From Excoecaria cochinchinensis (Eukaryota; Streptophyta; Magnoliopsida; Malpighiales; Euphorbiaceae), in assembly GCA_947683425.1 (NCBI GenBank), contig CANTUQ010000004.1, positions 8,346,001 to 8,410,000 of the forward strand: a stretch of DNA of 64,000 nt. Direction: 5' to 3'. The notes beneath the pieces were generated by a model. That model did no database searches, was not told the origin of the DNA, and was given only the letters and a program-made list of their open reading frames with translations. Made by a program: the position numbers and the translations under genes. Below, piece after piece: positions 1 through 10,809 of the stretch. How positions within the stretch are numbered: the first letter of the stretch is position 1; each line of letters opens with the position of its first letter.

Positions 1-738
1 AAATGTCAGACTGAAGAAAAATCAGAAAATCAGATTGAAAATAGCGAAAAAAGTGGACAGGCGAAACAGGTCGCGCGGAGGAGGCAAGGGCGCGCGGCAG
101 CCTGCGCGTGGGGGCTGCGCGCGAGGCGGCCTGCCTCGCGCGCAGGGGGGCGCGCGGCGCCCCCTGCCTCACGTGCAGGGGGCTGCGCGCGAGGCCCCCT
201 GCCTCGCGCGCAGGGGCGGGCGCGCGGCGCCCCCTGCCTCGCGCGCAGGGGGGGCGCGCGGCGCCCCCTGCCTCGCGCGCAGGGGGCTGCGCGCGAGGCC
301 CCCTGCCTCGCGCGCAGGGGGCTTGCGCGCGAGGCGCCTGCCTTGCGCGCAGGCGCCCCCTGCCTCGCGCGCAGGGGGCTTGCGCGCGAGGCGCCTGCCT
401 TGCGCGCAGGCGCCCCTGCGCGCTGGGGCGGCCTGCTGCGCAGTCGCCCCTGTGCGCTGGGGCAGCCCCGCGCTGCCGCAGGCGGCCTTCGCGACTTTTT
501 TTTTTATTTTTTTTTATTTTTTTAAAATATTAATTTTGACACCAAATTAATATTTTTTTATTTTACTTTACTCCATTTTAATTTTAATTTCCAAAAAAAT
601 ATATTTTAATCATTTTTCGAAAAAACACACATCTGACAAGGGAACGATCGATTCTCACCATTTCTTGCCGAAAATCGGTCTTCTATTTCATCATCGGGTA
701 ATCCTGATCTTGGACCGCCTCGGGACCCGGTGTCTACA
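1..738 (-). mobile_element. 3' LTR of element A (partial)
   Basis: It ends at 731-738 with TGTCTACA on the + strand, the inverted LTR start TGTAGACA. It matches 10103-10809 closely apart from indels in the GC-rich array. The rest of the LTR is left of the window. Confidence 0.9.
70..495. repeat. GC-rich ~35-bp tandem array inside the A LTR
   Basis: The motif CCTGCCTCGCGCGCAGG recurs at about 130, 163, 198, 233, 267 and 302, a spacing of 33-35 bp. The units are CpG-dense and partly palindromic, and AT-rich DNA surrounds them. Reading frames across it in several phases (Ala/Arg/Gly-rich) come from base composition and are not genes. Confidence 0.85.
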
Positions 739-755
739 GTTGCCCCCAATTTTGG
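739..755 (-). other. Polypurine tract of element A
   Basis: On the minus strand CCAAAATTGGGGGCAAC lies directly before the 3' LTR start. Elements B and G have a similar AT/G-rich run at the same place. It would prime plus-strand DNA synthesis. Confidence 0.65.
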
Positions 756-861
756 GGAACTTAGAACACAGGTGCCTAAGTGAGCCAAAATTCAGAAAAG
801 AAGGGAAGAGACGCGTACCTGAGGTGGTCGCTTACCGAACTTGGTCCTGCCAGCTTGTCGG

Positions 862-1575
862 CGTCACGGAACTATTATTGGCCATGTGATTGATGAACGT
901 CGGCTTGTCGGCGTGTGGGACTATGGCTGAGCGACTGATAAACACCAGTTTGTCGGTGCGTGCAGGCGTCAGACTTTTAAGAACGCGGTTGATAGAACGC
1001 CAGCTTGTCGGCATGTGAAACCGTGGCCGAGCGACTGATAAACACCAGCTTGTCGGTGTGTGAAGGCGCCAGACTTGGAAGAATGTGATTGATAGAACAC
1101 CAGCTTGTCGGTGTGTGAAACCACGGCTGAGCGACTGATAAACACCAGCTTGTCGGTGTGTGAAGGCGCCAGACTTTGGAGAACGTGATTGATAGAACAC
1201 CAGCTTGTCGGCGTGTGAAACCACGGCTGAACGACTGATAAACACCAGCTTGTCGGTGTGTGAAGGCGCCAGACTTCGGAGAACGTGATTGATAGAACAC
1301 CAGCTTGTCGGTGTGTGAAACCACGGCTGAACGACTGATAAACACCAGCTTGTCGGTGTGTGAAGGCGCCAGACTTTGGAGAACGTGATTGATGAAACAC
1401 CAGCTTGTCGGCATGTGAAACCACGGCTGAACGACTGATAAACACCAGCTTGTCGGTGTGTGAAGGCGCCAGACTTTGGAGAACGTGATTGATGAAACAC
1501 CAGCTTGTCGGCATGTGAAACCACGGCTGAGCGACTGATAAACACCAGCTTGTCGGTGTGTGAAGGCGCCATACT
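862..1575. repeat. 100-bp tandem array in the 3' UTR of element A
   Basis: TGAAGGCGCC recurs at 1061, 1161, 1261, 1361, 1461 and 1561, an exact 100-bp period. At least one more diverged unit precedes it. Each unit is a dimer of two ~50-bp halves that both start with AACACCAGCTTGTCGG. Since 100 is not a multiple of 3, antisense reading frames run through in all phases; they are not genes. Tat/Ogre elements are known for such hypervariable tandem repeats between pol and the 3' LTR. Confidence 0.95.
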
Positions 1576-1880
1576 TTCCTGCGAGATCAAAAGAAACTTG
1601 TATGCAAGGGTAAGTTATGCATGTGCATGTGCATATGTTATGCAGAATGCAGGTAACACCATTCATCTGAGTGGTCTAGGGGTCGAGGTGCAATAACTTT
1701 TGCCGAAGCGACTCATGGCTCCGTGTGGTCGCTTATGCCGCCAAGCGTCTGTAAGCGATGTCCTGTTTCATGGACTGTGACTCATAATTCTTCAGGGAGG
1801 ATTGCCCGATGTGTGTCTTTGCTTGAAAGGGGTTGCCCAAGGTAATGCTGCCTCATCACTCCAAGCGTCATTGTTTTAAA

Positions 1881-2010
1881 GGTAGTGCGTCCCTCGAGGA
1901 TTTTCACACTAGCTTTTCTTAGCGGGAAATGCGTCCTTGTCGGATTTTCACATAACCCTGTGCCTTATTTTTTTGCCTGGAATGGACCCAACCCAATCCA
2001 GCGGCTTTTA
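1881..2010 (-). other. Conserved 3' UTR block of Tat elements (copy A)
   Basis: A block starting GGTAGTGCGTCCCT and ending GGACCCAACCCAATCCAGCGG-like recurs at 16706-16785 plus 19424-19470 (B) and 35389-35516 (G), while the flanking arrays differ. Its function is unknown. A cis-acting role such as RNA processing or packaging is only an inference. Confidence 0.7.
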
Positions 2011-2055
2011 TTTATTTTATTTTTTTTGTAGGGCAGACTGCCTGTTGCCAGGTTT

Positions 2056-3001
2056 TTACCCTGCCCTTTGGCCTAACTTTTGCTTAGAGCGCCAGTCACG
2101 GTTTTCATCTCTAACGGCCTTTTTTTTTTTTTTTTTGCCACGGAATCTTTTCAATCTGTCGACGTTGACCGGCTTCCTGAATTCGTTCCCATCACTATCT
2201 GTCAGGATCGCAGCCCCTTTAGACAAAAGCTTCTTCAGAATGAAGGGTCCTTCCCAAGTGGGCCTAAACTCGCCTCGAAAGTCCGGAACCCCTGGCCTCA
2301 TCTGTTTGAAGACTAGGTCTCCTTCCTTCAATGGGTGCTTTCTTACTTTCTTCCCAAATGAGTGAGCTAGCCTTTTCTGGTAGATCTGGTTGTGGTAGTA
2401 TGCCCCATAATGCGAATGGCAATTTCTCTGCCCAGTCTCTATAGGTTTGCACCATCTTAGCCAATATTTTCTTGATGTTCTTACTAGCGGCCTAGACTGC
2501 TCCGTTGGCCTGCGGTCGGTAAGGAGAGGACTTATGGTGTTGGATGGCGCACTTCTTGAGCATCTGCTTAGTCTCAGCTTGGAACTGTACCCCATTATCT
2601 GACACGATGTGATGAGGGAGACCGTACCTACAGATCAAATGTCGCTCGATGAACCTGGCCATTTCCCGGGCGCCCAACTTCTTGAAGGATTCAGCCTCGA
2701 GCTATTTGGTGAAATAATCGATAGCAACCACAATAAATCGGTGTCCATCGGAGGCTGTCAGGTGTACTTCTCCTATTATGTCAAACCCCCATGCGGCGAA
2801 CGACCATAGAGATGCCAGGTTACACAACTCCGAAACTGGAAGGTGTCTCAGATTAGCGTATTGTTGGCATAATTGGCACTCCTTCACATATTTAGAGCTG
2901 TACTGCAGTGTCAGCCAGAAGAATCCTTGCCGCCTATTTTCTTTGCTAGGGCCATACCATTCATATAGGCCCCCACAGACCCCTGCATGAGTTTCCTCCA
3001 T
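2056..3001 (-). pseudogene. Integrase fragment of element A pol
   Basis: Broken integrase on the minus strand. The pieces match the intact homologue in G. They are an N-terminal zinc-binding part with CQLCQ, the first catalytic Asp in GFDIIGEV, the second in IVSDNGVQF, and a C-terminal GPF segment (WEGPFILKK). A run of T on the + strand at 2120-2136 gives a Lys-rich tail past the usual end. The parts lie in different frames with stops at about 2492 and 2702, and the region around the catalytic Glu is damaged. It is not functional. It lies beside the archaeal-type RNase H remnant, in normal pol order. Confidence 0.85.
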
Positions 3002-3009
3002 AACCTTTT

Positions 3010-3895
3010 TGGCTTCTTTACCCTCTAAGCATCTTAGTTGTATGCCATCGGCTTGTCACTTGTACAACACACCGTTTACACTGATGAACTGAGTGGACAA
3101 CTTGCGAATCATCCTCTGGTCTTTTCAGTGGCTTCTTCTGGGAATACCGCCCTTTCCAAATAATTCTGGACACCATAGTACCATGGCTTTCAGTCCGTAG
3201 CCTCGACATCCCCAACTCATTCAGTCTCAAAGTATGGCTTGCTTGCACTAGAAACGTGCACAGGCCTCATGGCTATTCCCTTGGGGTTATCCGACATGGA
3301 TACCAGGGTGGCTAAGGCATCTGCCAATTGGTACTCATCTCGGGGCACGTAGTTAAAAGTGCAGACTCCAAACTGGCCACTTAGTTCTTTTAAACACCTC
3401 ACATATGGCAACAGCCGCTCTTCCTTAACGGTCCATTCACCCCTGACTTGGTGGATTACTATGGACAAGTCCCCAAAGACCTCTACTACTTTTGCCCCCA
3501 TGGCTGAGAGTGCTTCTAACCCAAAGATGCAGGCTTCGTACTCAGCTTCGTTATTTGTGGCTTTATATCTCAGTCTCTTAGCTAAGGGGAGCTTCTCACC
3601 ATCTGGGGTTGCTAGAATTACTCCTGTCCCGACCCCTTCGTTATTTACTGCCCCATCAAAATACATCTGCCACTTCTGTACGGTGATGGCCACCACATGT
3701 TTGTCGGGGAATTCATATTCTAGCCGGTCTGCTTCAATTGGATGGTCGGCAAGAAACTCCGCAACTGCCCGACCTTTGATGGTCTTTCTCGTGACATACT
3801 CCACATCAAATTCCTACAGCAGTATTAGCCATCTTCCAATCTTCCCTAACAACGAGGGCATTGCTAGATTCAGTGAGATATCAGATGCAGTCGTC
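3010..3895 (-). pseudogene. Archaeal-type RNase H fragment of element A pol
   Basis: The main open part (3217-3804) has the motifs of the second RNase H of Tat elements: MYFDGAVN (first Asp), ATNNEAEYEA (Glu), VFGDLS (Asp) and QLADALA (last Asp). The Ser or Asn usual after the third Asp is altered. The part at 3018-3248, linking to integrase, is frameshifted. Homology stops near 3895, before the native RNase H and RT. No RT precedes it here, so it is a detached piece. Confidence 0.85.
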
Positions 3896-5460
3896 GACGG
3901 ATTTTCGGGGTGTGTTCTCCTGTGCGGGCTTTGTCAAGCTACTTTCTGTATCATTGCCCGACGTGCTCGTTAGCTCGAGATGACCCAGGACCCAGCTAGG
4001 GACCCATTATCGTTCCGGGGAGGAATCTTTTCTGCAAACTTTTACCTCTCGCTATCAGGATCTTTGGAGCCAACCGCCGGCGAAAACTGTCATACCCCTT
4101 TCGGTACCCATTTTGTAACTTCTACTGATGAGTGCAAAAGATGGATACTCAGTCCGGCACCTGACAACGGGACACGACAACTTAGGCATCTGGCTGGCGA
4201 GAGCAGGAGTAGAGTAGCCACTTAGATTTTACCTTTTATAAAAGAACTAGGAAATGATGAGTTAAACTGCTTTTGCTTTATGTATTTGCAAAAAAACTGT
4301 GTGCATTTCAGCACGATTTCTCTATACATAATCACCATTTAACATGGATTCAGAATGCAAAAATTACATCTAATCTCGGAGTGGATCTTGTAAGCATCAG
4401 ACTCCTGTTTCCAATCAGCCCTCGCGGGTTTTCTTGATTGAATATATATATATATATATATTTTTTTTGTTTTTTTTTTGTTTTTTTTTTAAGCCTCCGC
4501 CATGGACCCTCCTTCAGTTTGTCAGCATTGGTTGAATTCGCTGTCATCTTCATCTGCCAGGGGGATCGCTGCTTCTGAGAGTGGCTCCCCTTGGTATCAA
4601 AGTCTTGGTCTTAGCCCTTATGCAGACTGGTCGAGGTGATGGGTTCCTTATTTGGGGTTTGAATATAAAGTTTCGCGTTTGGCCTTTATTGGCTTTGGCG
4701 GTTCGAACCCTGGGATGGCCTTTCGATGGCTGAGACAGGGTGACAGGTTGGGCTTGGATGATCGGGGGTACTTTTATCGGTTTTGGTGGTTTAAGCTTTC
4801 GAAATGGTTTTCGACGGCTGGGATTGGGTGGATGGTTTGTGGGTTAGCCTTTTAGATCCTTTTCAGTAGCTAAAAAGAATGACAATGTGCAGGCATGTGT
4901 AGATCAACAAGATTTGAGCGAAGCTTTTCTTCAAAAAGTATTCCCTTGCCCCCTGATCAATTCTCTCTTTTCTTCTCTCTTTTTTTTTTTTATTTAATAA
5001 ATTTTTTTTTTATTTTTTTTTTGCAACCCAATTTTTTTTTAAGCTTTGCTCAAGTCCTCAATTTTACACATACGTGCACTTTTTATCTTAACCACTGGGA
5101 GCATTGTTGCTCAATCTAGTCGAGCATATAGTTTTAGCAAGAATTTTGGCTATAAGGGTTCTGAATGGTTAAGAGTCGATCTTAATTGTTTTTGGGGTAC
5201 ACATTTCAAATGGTTGAGAGGAAAGGGTTCACGTTGTTTGGTTTTGATGAGTTGTATTCTGGTGAGTTATGTTTTCTTTGTGAAGGTCTTGAGTCTCATT
5301 CGCCTAACTCCTGATGTAGCTTTCGAAGCTTGATCTTATTTGGTGGCATCATATGCATCCCAGATGTCGTGGGAGTGCAAAGAAATGGCTTTCAACATTC
5401 GGTTCGTCATCATGTTGGCTCGTGGAAGTAGTATTAATCTCAAGAATGTCCTTATCAATT
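3896..5460. other. Unassigned internal region of element A
   Basis: I see no coding homology. A block at 4330-4440 (TCTAATCTCGGAGTGGAT) recurs in B (about 19815) and G (about 35765). In G it lies left of the integrase and in A right of the RNase H, so A is rearranged. An AT microsatellite lies at 4441-4461 and T-rich runs at 4981-5040. Short open frames here have no recognisable motif. Confidence 0.55.
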
Positions 5461-5464
5461 TTCA

Positions 5465-5850
5465 GCATGTCATACCAGATCCGGGCAAAGGCTTTTTTTT
5501 TTATTATCTTTCAAGTTTTTATCTCACTTCAGGAGTCATAACAGATGCTATCAAGATTTTCTTTGGGTTCTCCCAAAGTTCCGAGATTGAATGGAATGGC
5601 ATTAGTTGAACCAATGTCAAATGTAAATGTGCCATGATTATGCATAATGAAATCATAAGAAACATCACACAAGATAGCAAAACCATCCATTTCATTCAAG
5701 AAAACTATAATTAAAACTGTCATCATTAAATAGTTCAGAAATAAAAAAAGAACATCTAAATAGCTACTTCCTTCTTCTCTTGCCAATGCGGACGCTGCAG
5801 TCGACAGTCTATTATCACTTTTGGGAACCATTCTCCTCACTTCTCAGCTC
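5465..5850 (-). pseudogene. Protease-RT linker and RT start remnant, element A
   Basis: A minus-strand segment with FNLGTLGEPKE matches the linker in H and G (FNLGTLENPKE). Just downstream, near 5480, a short remnant resembles FAWTYEDMPGID, the start of the RT domain. RT then stops. The protease is absent, so the linker follows the gag zinc knuckle almost directly. This deletion defines the non-autonomous layout. Confidence 0.7.
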
Positions 5851-6881
5851 CTCATCAATTAAGTGTAGAATTTGCCTCCTCAGAATTCGGCACTCGTCAG
5901 TCTCGTGCCCGGTACGCTGATGGTAGGCACAATACAGATCTGCTCGGTGATTGGGGCGCCCTTGGCCCCTGGCAGGTTGGGTGTCTTTGACTGCAACTTC
6001 CCTTGCTTAACGAAATAAGCGAACTGTTCAGATAAAGGCTTTCCTAAGATAGGATAGTCACTTCGGGTTATGCTTCCAGGTGCAATCTTTATGCCTTGAA
6101 AACTTATCTTGCTACCCTCTTCACGGCTTACGCTCTCACCGATCTTCACTTCAGGAAGCATGGATGGTTCAACACCCCAAACCTGCTTTCTCGGGACTCG
6201 CCAGTCATCGAATAGGTCTGTGACATACCGATGTGGATCCATTACCCCAAAACCCATAGTCGGCTCAGTTGACTGTGTCGGAGGGAATGAATTGCCTACA
6301 CCAAATGAATATTTTTGGGCCACTCTGACCACCGGATCTTTCTTGATACCCTGAATACCGATAGAACTGTCCCCTCTGCATAGATCAATTTCTGGACTTG
6401 AGTCTGTGGCACCAAAGGCAAACTTCTTGTAGGCATCTTGGGTAGTCGCTCTTTTGGACCGCTGAATTGCCTCCTCGAGGACGTCTATTTTTCTCTTGGA
6501 GCCACTCAACATCGACAACCCGAATTCCTCTTTACCAGCGCATCCTACGCCTTTTTGCTTCAGCTGCGGAACACAAGGCATTTTTCCTCTTAATCCATAT
6601 CCTGACATGCGTGATGCCGCAGCCGGGCTGCGCTTGCTCTGTGACACAGCAAGGCTAGCGTACTGCGCCTTGGTAGTTGGCGCAGTCGCGGCGGCGATGT
6701 CCTCCTTCATAGTTTCCATCTTGACCTCAAACTCTTTCAACTTTCTCTCTAAGTCCTGCGCTCTCTTCTCCATTTGGTCGATAAGGAATGCAGGGGTTGC
6801 GCCCAATCTGCTTGATGGATTAGCCATTTCTAATGACAATTCTGAAACCAGGGATTCGGGGCTAGAGATTCTGAACTCCAA
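5850..6881 (-). pseudogene. Atypical gag of element A (one frameshift)
   Basis: The open frame 6881-5880 gives 333 residues. MANPSSRLG at about residue 19 aligns with MANPSNES in G and MAELPQDS in H and is the likelier start. Next comes a charged predicted coiled coil (LERKLKEFEVKME). The middle part (about residues 60-270) matches nothing I know and lacks the Retrotrans_gag capsid motifs of H and G (YFCLSL, AIDWYHGL). Near residue 285, GKPLSEQFAYFVKQGKL aligns with the segment before the zinc knuckle in H. The knuckle (CAYHQRTGHETDEC, CX2HX4HX4C) is in the next frame around 5915-5960, so a frameshift lies near 5970. It is a gag whose capsid core is replaced or lost. Confidence 0.7.
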
Positions 6882-7740
6882 TACGAAGCTTGCTCTGCTG
6901 ACTTAAAGGAAGATCTTCTCTTTACCGATTGGCCACCTAAACCCCTAGACCACGGATTCGTACTTATGATGGCTGAAAAATCCAATTCGTTAGTATGATG
7001 CATGGATGACATTAAGAATGCATGGTCGTGTTGATGCAGCATCCACAAACATGCACAAGCAAACAGACCCTTCCAACCTTATTCCTCCCGCACACGGGGC
7101 AATGTGGTCTCTTTCCTAGGTAGGCTTAGTCCATGGGTCAACAGGGGACCCTACGAACACGTGAAGTGCACGGCGAAAAGCCGGCAGCATGACAGCTCTA
7201 GACTAATGTACACGCGTATGGGTTTTGGCCATTACGTATTTGGACAATTCAATCTAGTTAAGGTGGGCTCACCGGGGCATGAAAGCCTTTGATAAAAGAC
7301 CACTTAACTTGCTTGATTTTGCTTAATACGCGACGGCCCATGTCACAAGCATCATATTAAGGAACATACTACCTAGTGGAAGTCTCTATTTGCCATTAGA
7401 TGAGCTTTAGTCAAGGTAATGAAACTTTTAGGGCTACCCAAGCATGGTCCGCGCCGACGGGTCTAGCTTATCACGAGCATAACGACCGATCGGGGCACCA
7501 TTTTGATATACCAAAAGGTACAAAACTTGGGCTGGTGATTATCCTTAACACTTTCCTACAATGAGTGAAAGTAGGGTCGTGCTTCGGGAACGCACCGGGG
7601 TAAGATAGGGACCAACTAGCGTAAGTCTAAGGCTCTAAAATGATATGAAGCAATTTTCAAAAAGAGATAGAATTTTGAGTTTCAAAAATCCAATTATAAA
7701 TTTTAACCAAAGCACTTTCAGAGTGAAGTCTCAAACACAA
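6882..7740 (-). other. 5' leader of element A
   Basis: Untranslated leader between PBS and gag. It is clearly homologous to the leaders at 46469-47210 (H), 52669-53410 (inverted copy) and 58750-59510 (G). A pyrimidine-rich TTTCAG followed by CCATCATA is kept in all. The conservation suggests cis-acting RNA signals. Confidence 0.7.
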
Positions 7741-7741
7741 A

Positions 7742-7761
7742 CTCCCCAGTGGAGTCGCCAC
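7742..7761 (-). other. Primer binding site of element A
   Basis: On the minus strand GTGGCGACTCCACTGGGG follows the LTR end GTCACA. It matches the PBS of H. TGGCGACTC fits a tRNA ending in GAGTCGCCA, the tRNA-Arg type described for Tat/Ogre elements (from memory of the family). Confidence 0.85.
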
Positions 7762-8889
7762 TGTGACGCGCGCCGAACCCTAAACAACCCAGCAAGGGCC
7801 CTCGCTTTGAATCCGCTTTAGGATTCGAGGTATGAAGGTTCGCGTCTTTCGATCATGGGCGCCATGAGACATCATCGGTATGCTCCTCTCAATAGAACAT
7901 TGGGGAGAATAACCTAGCCTATTGACGCCTAAAGGCACCTTTGAGGTATTTGGAGTCGCCACCCAATTTGCAAGAAATTGGGAAAAGGTTTCTCACCTCT
8001 ATCGGTCTAAACCAGAGATATGGTGTCCGGAACTTCCCTCTTATTCATACTTTGGTTAAATATAAATGGGTTCTTAACTTCTTAAAATTATATCTCTCAT
8101 CTCACACGATAAATGCATTTAATTTAAATAGCGCATTGCAAGCACTCAAAAAGCGATAAAGGAAAGCAATAAATAAAGCAGTAAAAGAAAGCGATAAATG
8201 AAAGCGATAAACACGCAAGCACACAATTACAATAGAAATAGGGGCAGAATACAACCCCATTAAAAGGAGATTAAAGATGTAAGTGGGACGGAATACAATC
8301 CCCAAAAGATAAATAATGTTGCCCCAAAAATTAATTACAAGGCCAAAAAAGAAGTGAACTTGAATTTAAAACACTCACTTAAGATTAAAATAAAAGAACA
8401 TACATAAATCGGGACATTATTTGAGGAACGTTGGTTCCTTCGCGCTTGTTCTATATTTAGGAACATTGGTTCCTTCGTATTAATTTGAAGAGGGTTCGAA
8501 GAGTCATTTTTGATTGCTTGAATTAAAAAACCGGGATGAGTGATCCCATTTTTGTAGAAAAGTTGACTCTTCGTTTTAATTGTGACATTTTTATTGTCGG
8601 GCTAAAACAAGGGACATTGGTCCCAATTTTATTAGTGAAGAATCCAATTTAATTGTAAAAATATTTTTGTGACTTTTTATCACACGCGTACAAAAATAAA
8701 ACAAGTACTTACAAGTAAACATGTAACACATAAAGAGAAGGAATTAAGAAAGATCTCACCGAGCAAGGCGATATTCCACGTGTCGCGACCCATCCGGGGA
8801 GCCGTGAGAACGCTTACACTACCCGACCCAAATTAAACTCATACAAAGATAATATCGAAAATAATATTAGTAAATATTTTAGGCAAATT

Positions 8890-9620
8890 AATCAAGCAAG
8901 TGCAAAATATAACAATAATAATAAATGATAAATAATGATAACGACAATAATATTATGATAACAAATAATAATATTATGTGGCACATAAACATTAGCATGA
9001 CAATAAGTAGGTAATGATAATACTAATAATTATAATAACATAATATCAATAAATATAAAATGAATATATAATAATGATAATAATAAAAAAAAGAGATGAT
9101 ACATAGCAAATAAATAAATATAATAATAGCAACGATTAGTTAATAATAAACATAAAATACATGAATATATAATAATAATGATAATAATAATAATAGTGAT
9201 AATAAGGTGGTAATAATGCAAATAATAGTAGTAGTAAGTGACAAATAATATGAAAACAGAATAATCAATTAGAAATAATAATAACAATAATAATAATAAT
9301 AATGATAGTAATAATAATGCCAAATATAAGGGAAAGGATGGCCCATAGAATAACCATAATAATAACTACGTGAGATAACAATGAATAATAAAAAAAATGA
9401 CAATAGCAAACAATAACATGAGCCTAAATATGAACACAAGCATGAATAGTGATAACGATAAATAATAATAATAATATTAGCACATGAACATTAAAATCCA
9501 TTTGAAGCCAACAAATAACATATTAATGGTGGTATTAATACAATAAAATACTAAAAGTAAATAATAGACATGGTATTGATAACAAAAAAAATATTTTGAA
9601 CAATAATAAATAATATGCAA
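8890..9620. repeat. AT-rich (ATA/TAA)n low-complexity stretch in the A LTR
   Basis: Long runs of imperfect ATA, ATAATG and AATAAT repeats. H has the inverted match at 44790-45350. The Leu/Ile-rich open frame within it is a composition artefact. Confidence 0.85.
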
Positions 9621-10184
9621 AAAAATAAATGAGGGTGAGTTCAAGAATGTTTACCCTCAGAATTTTTTAGATTGGGGAAACGGTGTCCCGATCGATTTTC
9701 CTTGTCAGATTTGTTGTGATAAATACTTGAAGAAAATGGAGAAATTGATATTTCGAAATAAAATCAAGAAAAAATTACTTTGATGAAAATATTTTTGGGG
9801 AATGATTTGAGCAAAGGAAATTGATTTTCCAAGCCCAAATCACTCTAGAAAATGGATTCTGTATTTTGGGAAGCAATTCCAAAATTAAAAATTGAGAAAG
9901 ATGAAAAAAACAAGCTAAAGAAGTCCTCTGGAGAGCCAAAAAAGTTGAGAGAAAAAAAAAAACTTCCTCTCATAGTCTCCGTTCTCCTTCTTTTTTAAAA
10001 TGAAAGGAAAAAAAACATTTAAAGTTGCCTTGGCCAAAAATGGCAAAAGAAAAAAGATCTATTATTTTTGGTTAATTCAAGATAGCATAAAATGGTGAAA
10101 CAATGGAAAATGTCAGACTGAAGAAAAATCAGAAAATCAGACTGAAAATAGCGAAAAAAGTGGACAGGCGAAACAGGTCGCGCG

Positions 10185-10565
10185 GAGGAGGCAAGGGCGC
10201 GCGGCAGCCTGCGCGTGGGGGCTGCGCGCGAGGCGGCCTGTCTCGCGCGCAGGGGGGCGCGTGGCGCCCCCTGCCTCACGCGCAGGGGGCTGCGCGCGAG
10301 GCCCCCTGCCTCGCGCGCAGCGGCGGGCGCGCGGCGTCCCCTGCCTCGCGCGCATGGGCGTGCGCACGAGGCCCCCCCTGCCTCGCGCGCAGGGGGGGCG
10401 CGCGGCGCCCCCTGCCTCGCGCGCAGGGGGCTGCGCGCGAGGCCCCCTGCCTCGCGCGCAGGGGGCTTGCGCGCGAGGCGCCTGCCTTGCGTGCAGGCGC
10501 CCCTGCGCGCTGGGGCAGCCTGCCACGCAGGCAGCCCCGCGCTGCCGCAGGTGGCCTTCGCGACT
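10185..10565. repeat. GC-rich ~35-bp array, second A LTR
   Basis: Same array as 70-495 but with a different number and order of units, so it changed after or during insertion. It ends in a T-rich run. Confidence 0.85.
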
Positions 10566-10809
10566 TTTTTTTTTATTTATTTTTTATTTTTTTAAAATAT
10601 TAATTTTGACACCAAATTAATATTTTTTTTATTTTACTTTACTCCATTTTAATTTTAATTTCCAAAAAAATATATTTTAATCATTTTTCGAAAAAACACA
10701 CATTTGACAAGGGAACGATCGATTCTCACCATTTCTTGCCGAAAATCGGTCTTCTATTTCATCATCGGGTAATCCTGATCTTGGACCGCCTCAGGACCCG
10801 GTGTCTACA

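Larger units (their letters stand above)
1..10809 (-). mobile_element. Element A: non-autonomous Tat-type Ty3/gypsy retrotransposon
   Basis: Minus-strand LTR element. In + coordinates it runs from the end of its 3' LTR (cut by the window start, ending at 738), through an internal region (739-7761), to its 5' LTR (7762-10809). The LTR ends are TGTAGACACC and GCGCGTCACA in element sense. A primer binding site lies next to the 5' LTR. The first bases of the window repeat at 10103 onward, which pairs the two LTRs. Protease and most of RT are missing and gag is atypical, so it could not move without help. It lies in an LTR of element B. The TSD copy at 10810-10814 would be CATTC, but its partner is outside the window. 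Confidence 0.85.
7762..10809 (-). mobile_element. 5' LTR of element A
   Basis: Complete LTR of 3048 bp, from TGTGACGCGCGCC at 7762 to TGTCTACA ending at 10809 in + coordinates. It holds a PBS-like GTGGCGACTCCA copy near 7950-7962, an AT-rich triplet stretch (about 8890-9620) and a GC-rich array (10185-10565). The family is the same as the H LTR. Confidence 0.9.

Noticed and set aside
35..550. Ala/Arg/Gly-rich open frames (also at 10103-10620 and 38687-38875)
   Set aside because: They are the GC-rich LTR array read in several frames. Both strands and all phases stay open because of base composition.
832..1666. Several antisense open frames of 180-250 residues with repeated HTPTSWC-like text
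   Set aside because: They are the 100-bp tandem repeat read in three phases. There is no protein homology and the period is not a multiple of 3.
9030..9323. Leu/Ile-rich open frame resembling a membrane protein
   Set aside because: It is an AT-triplet low-complexity stretch inside an LTR.
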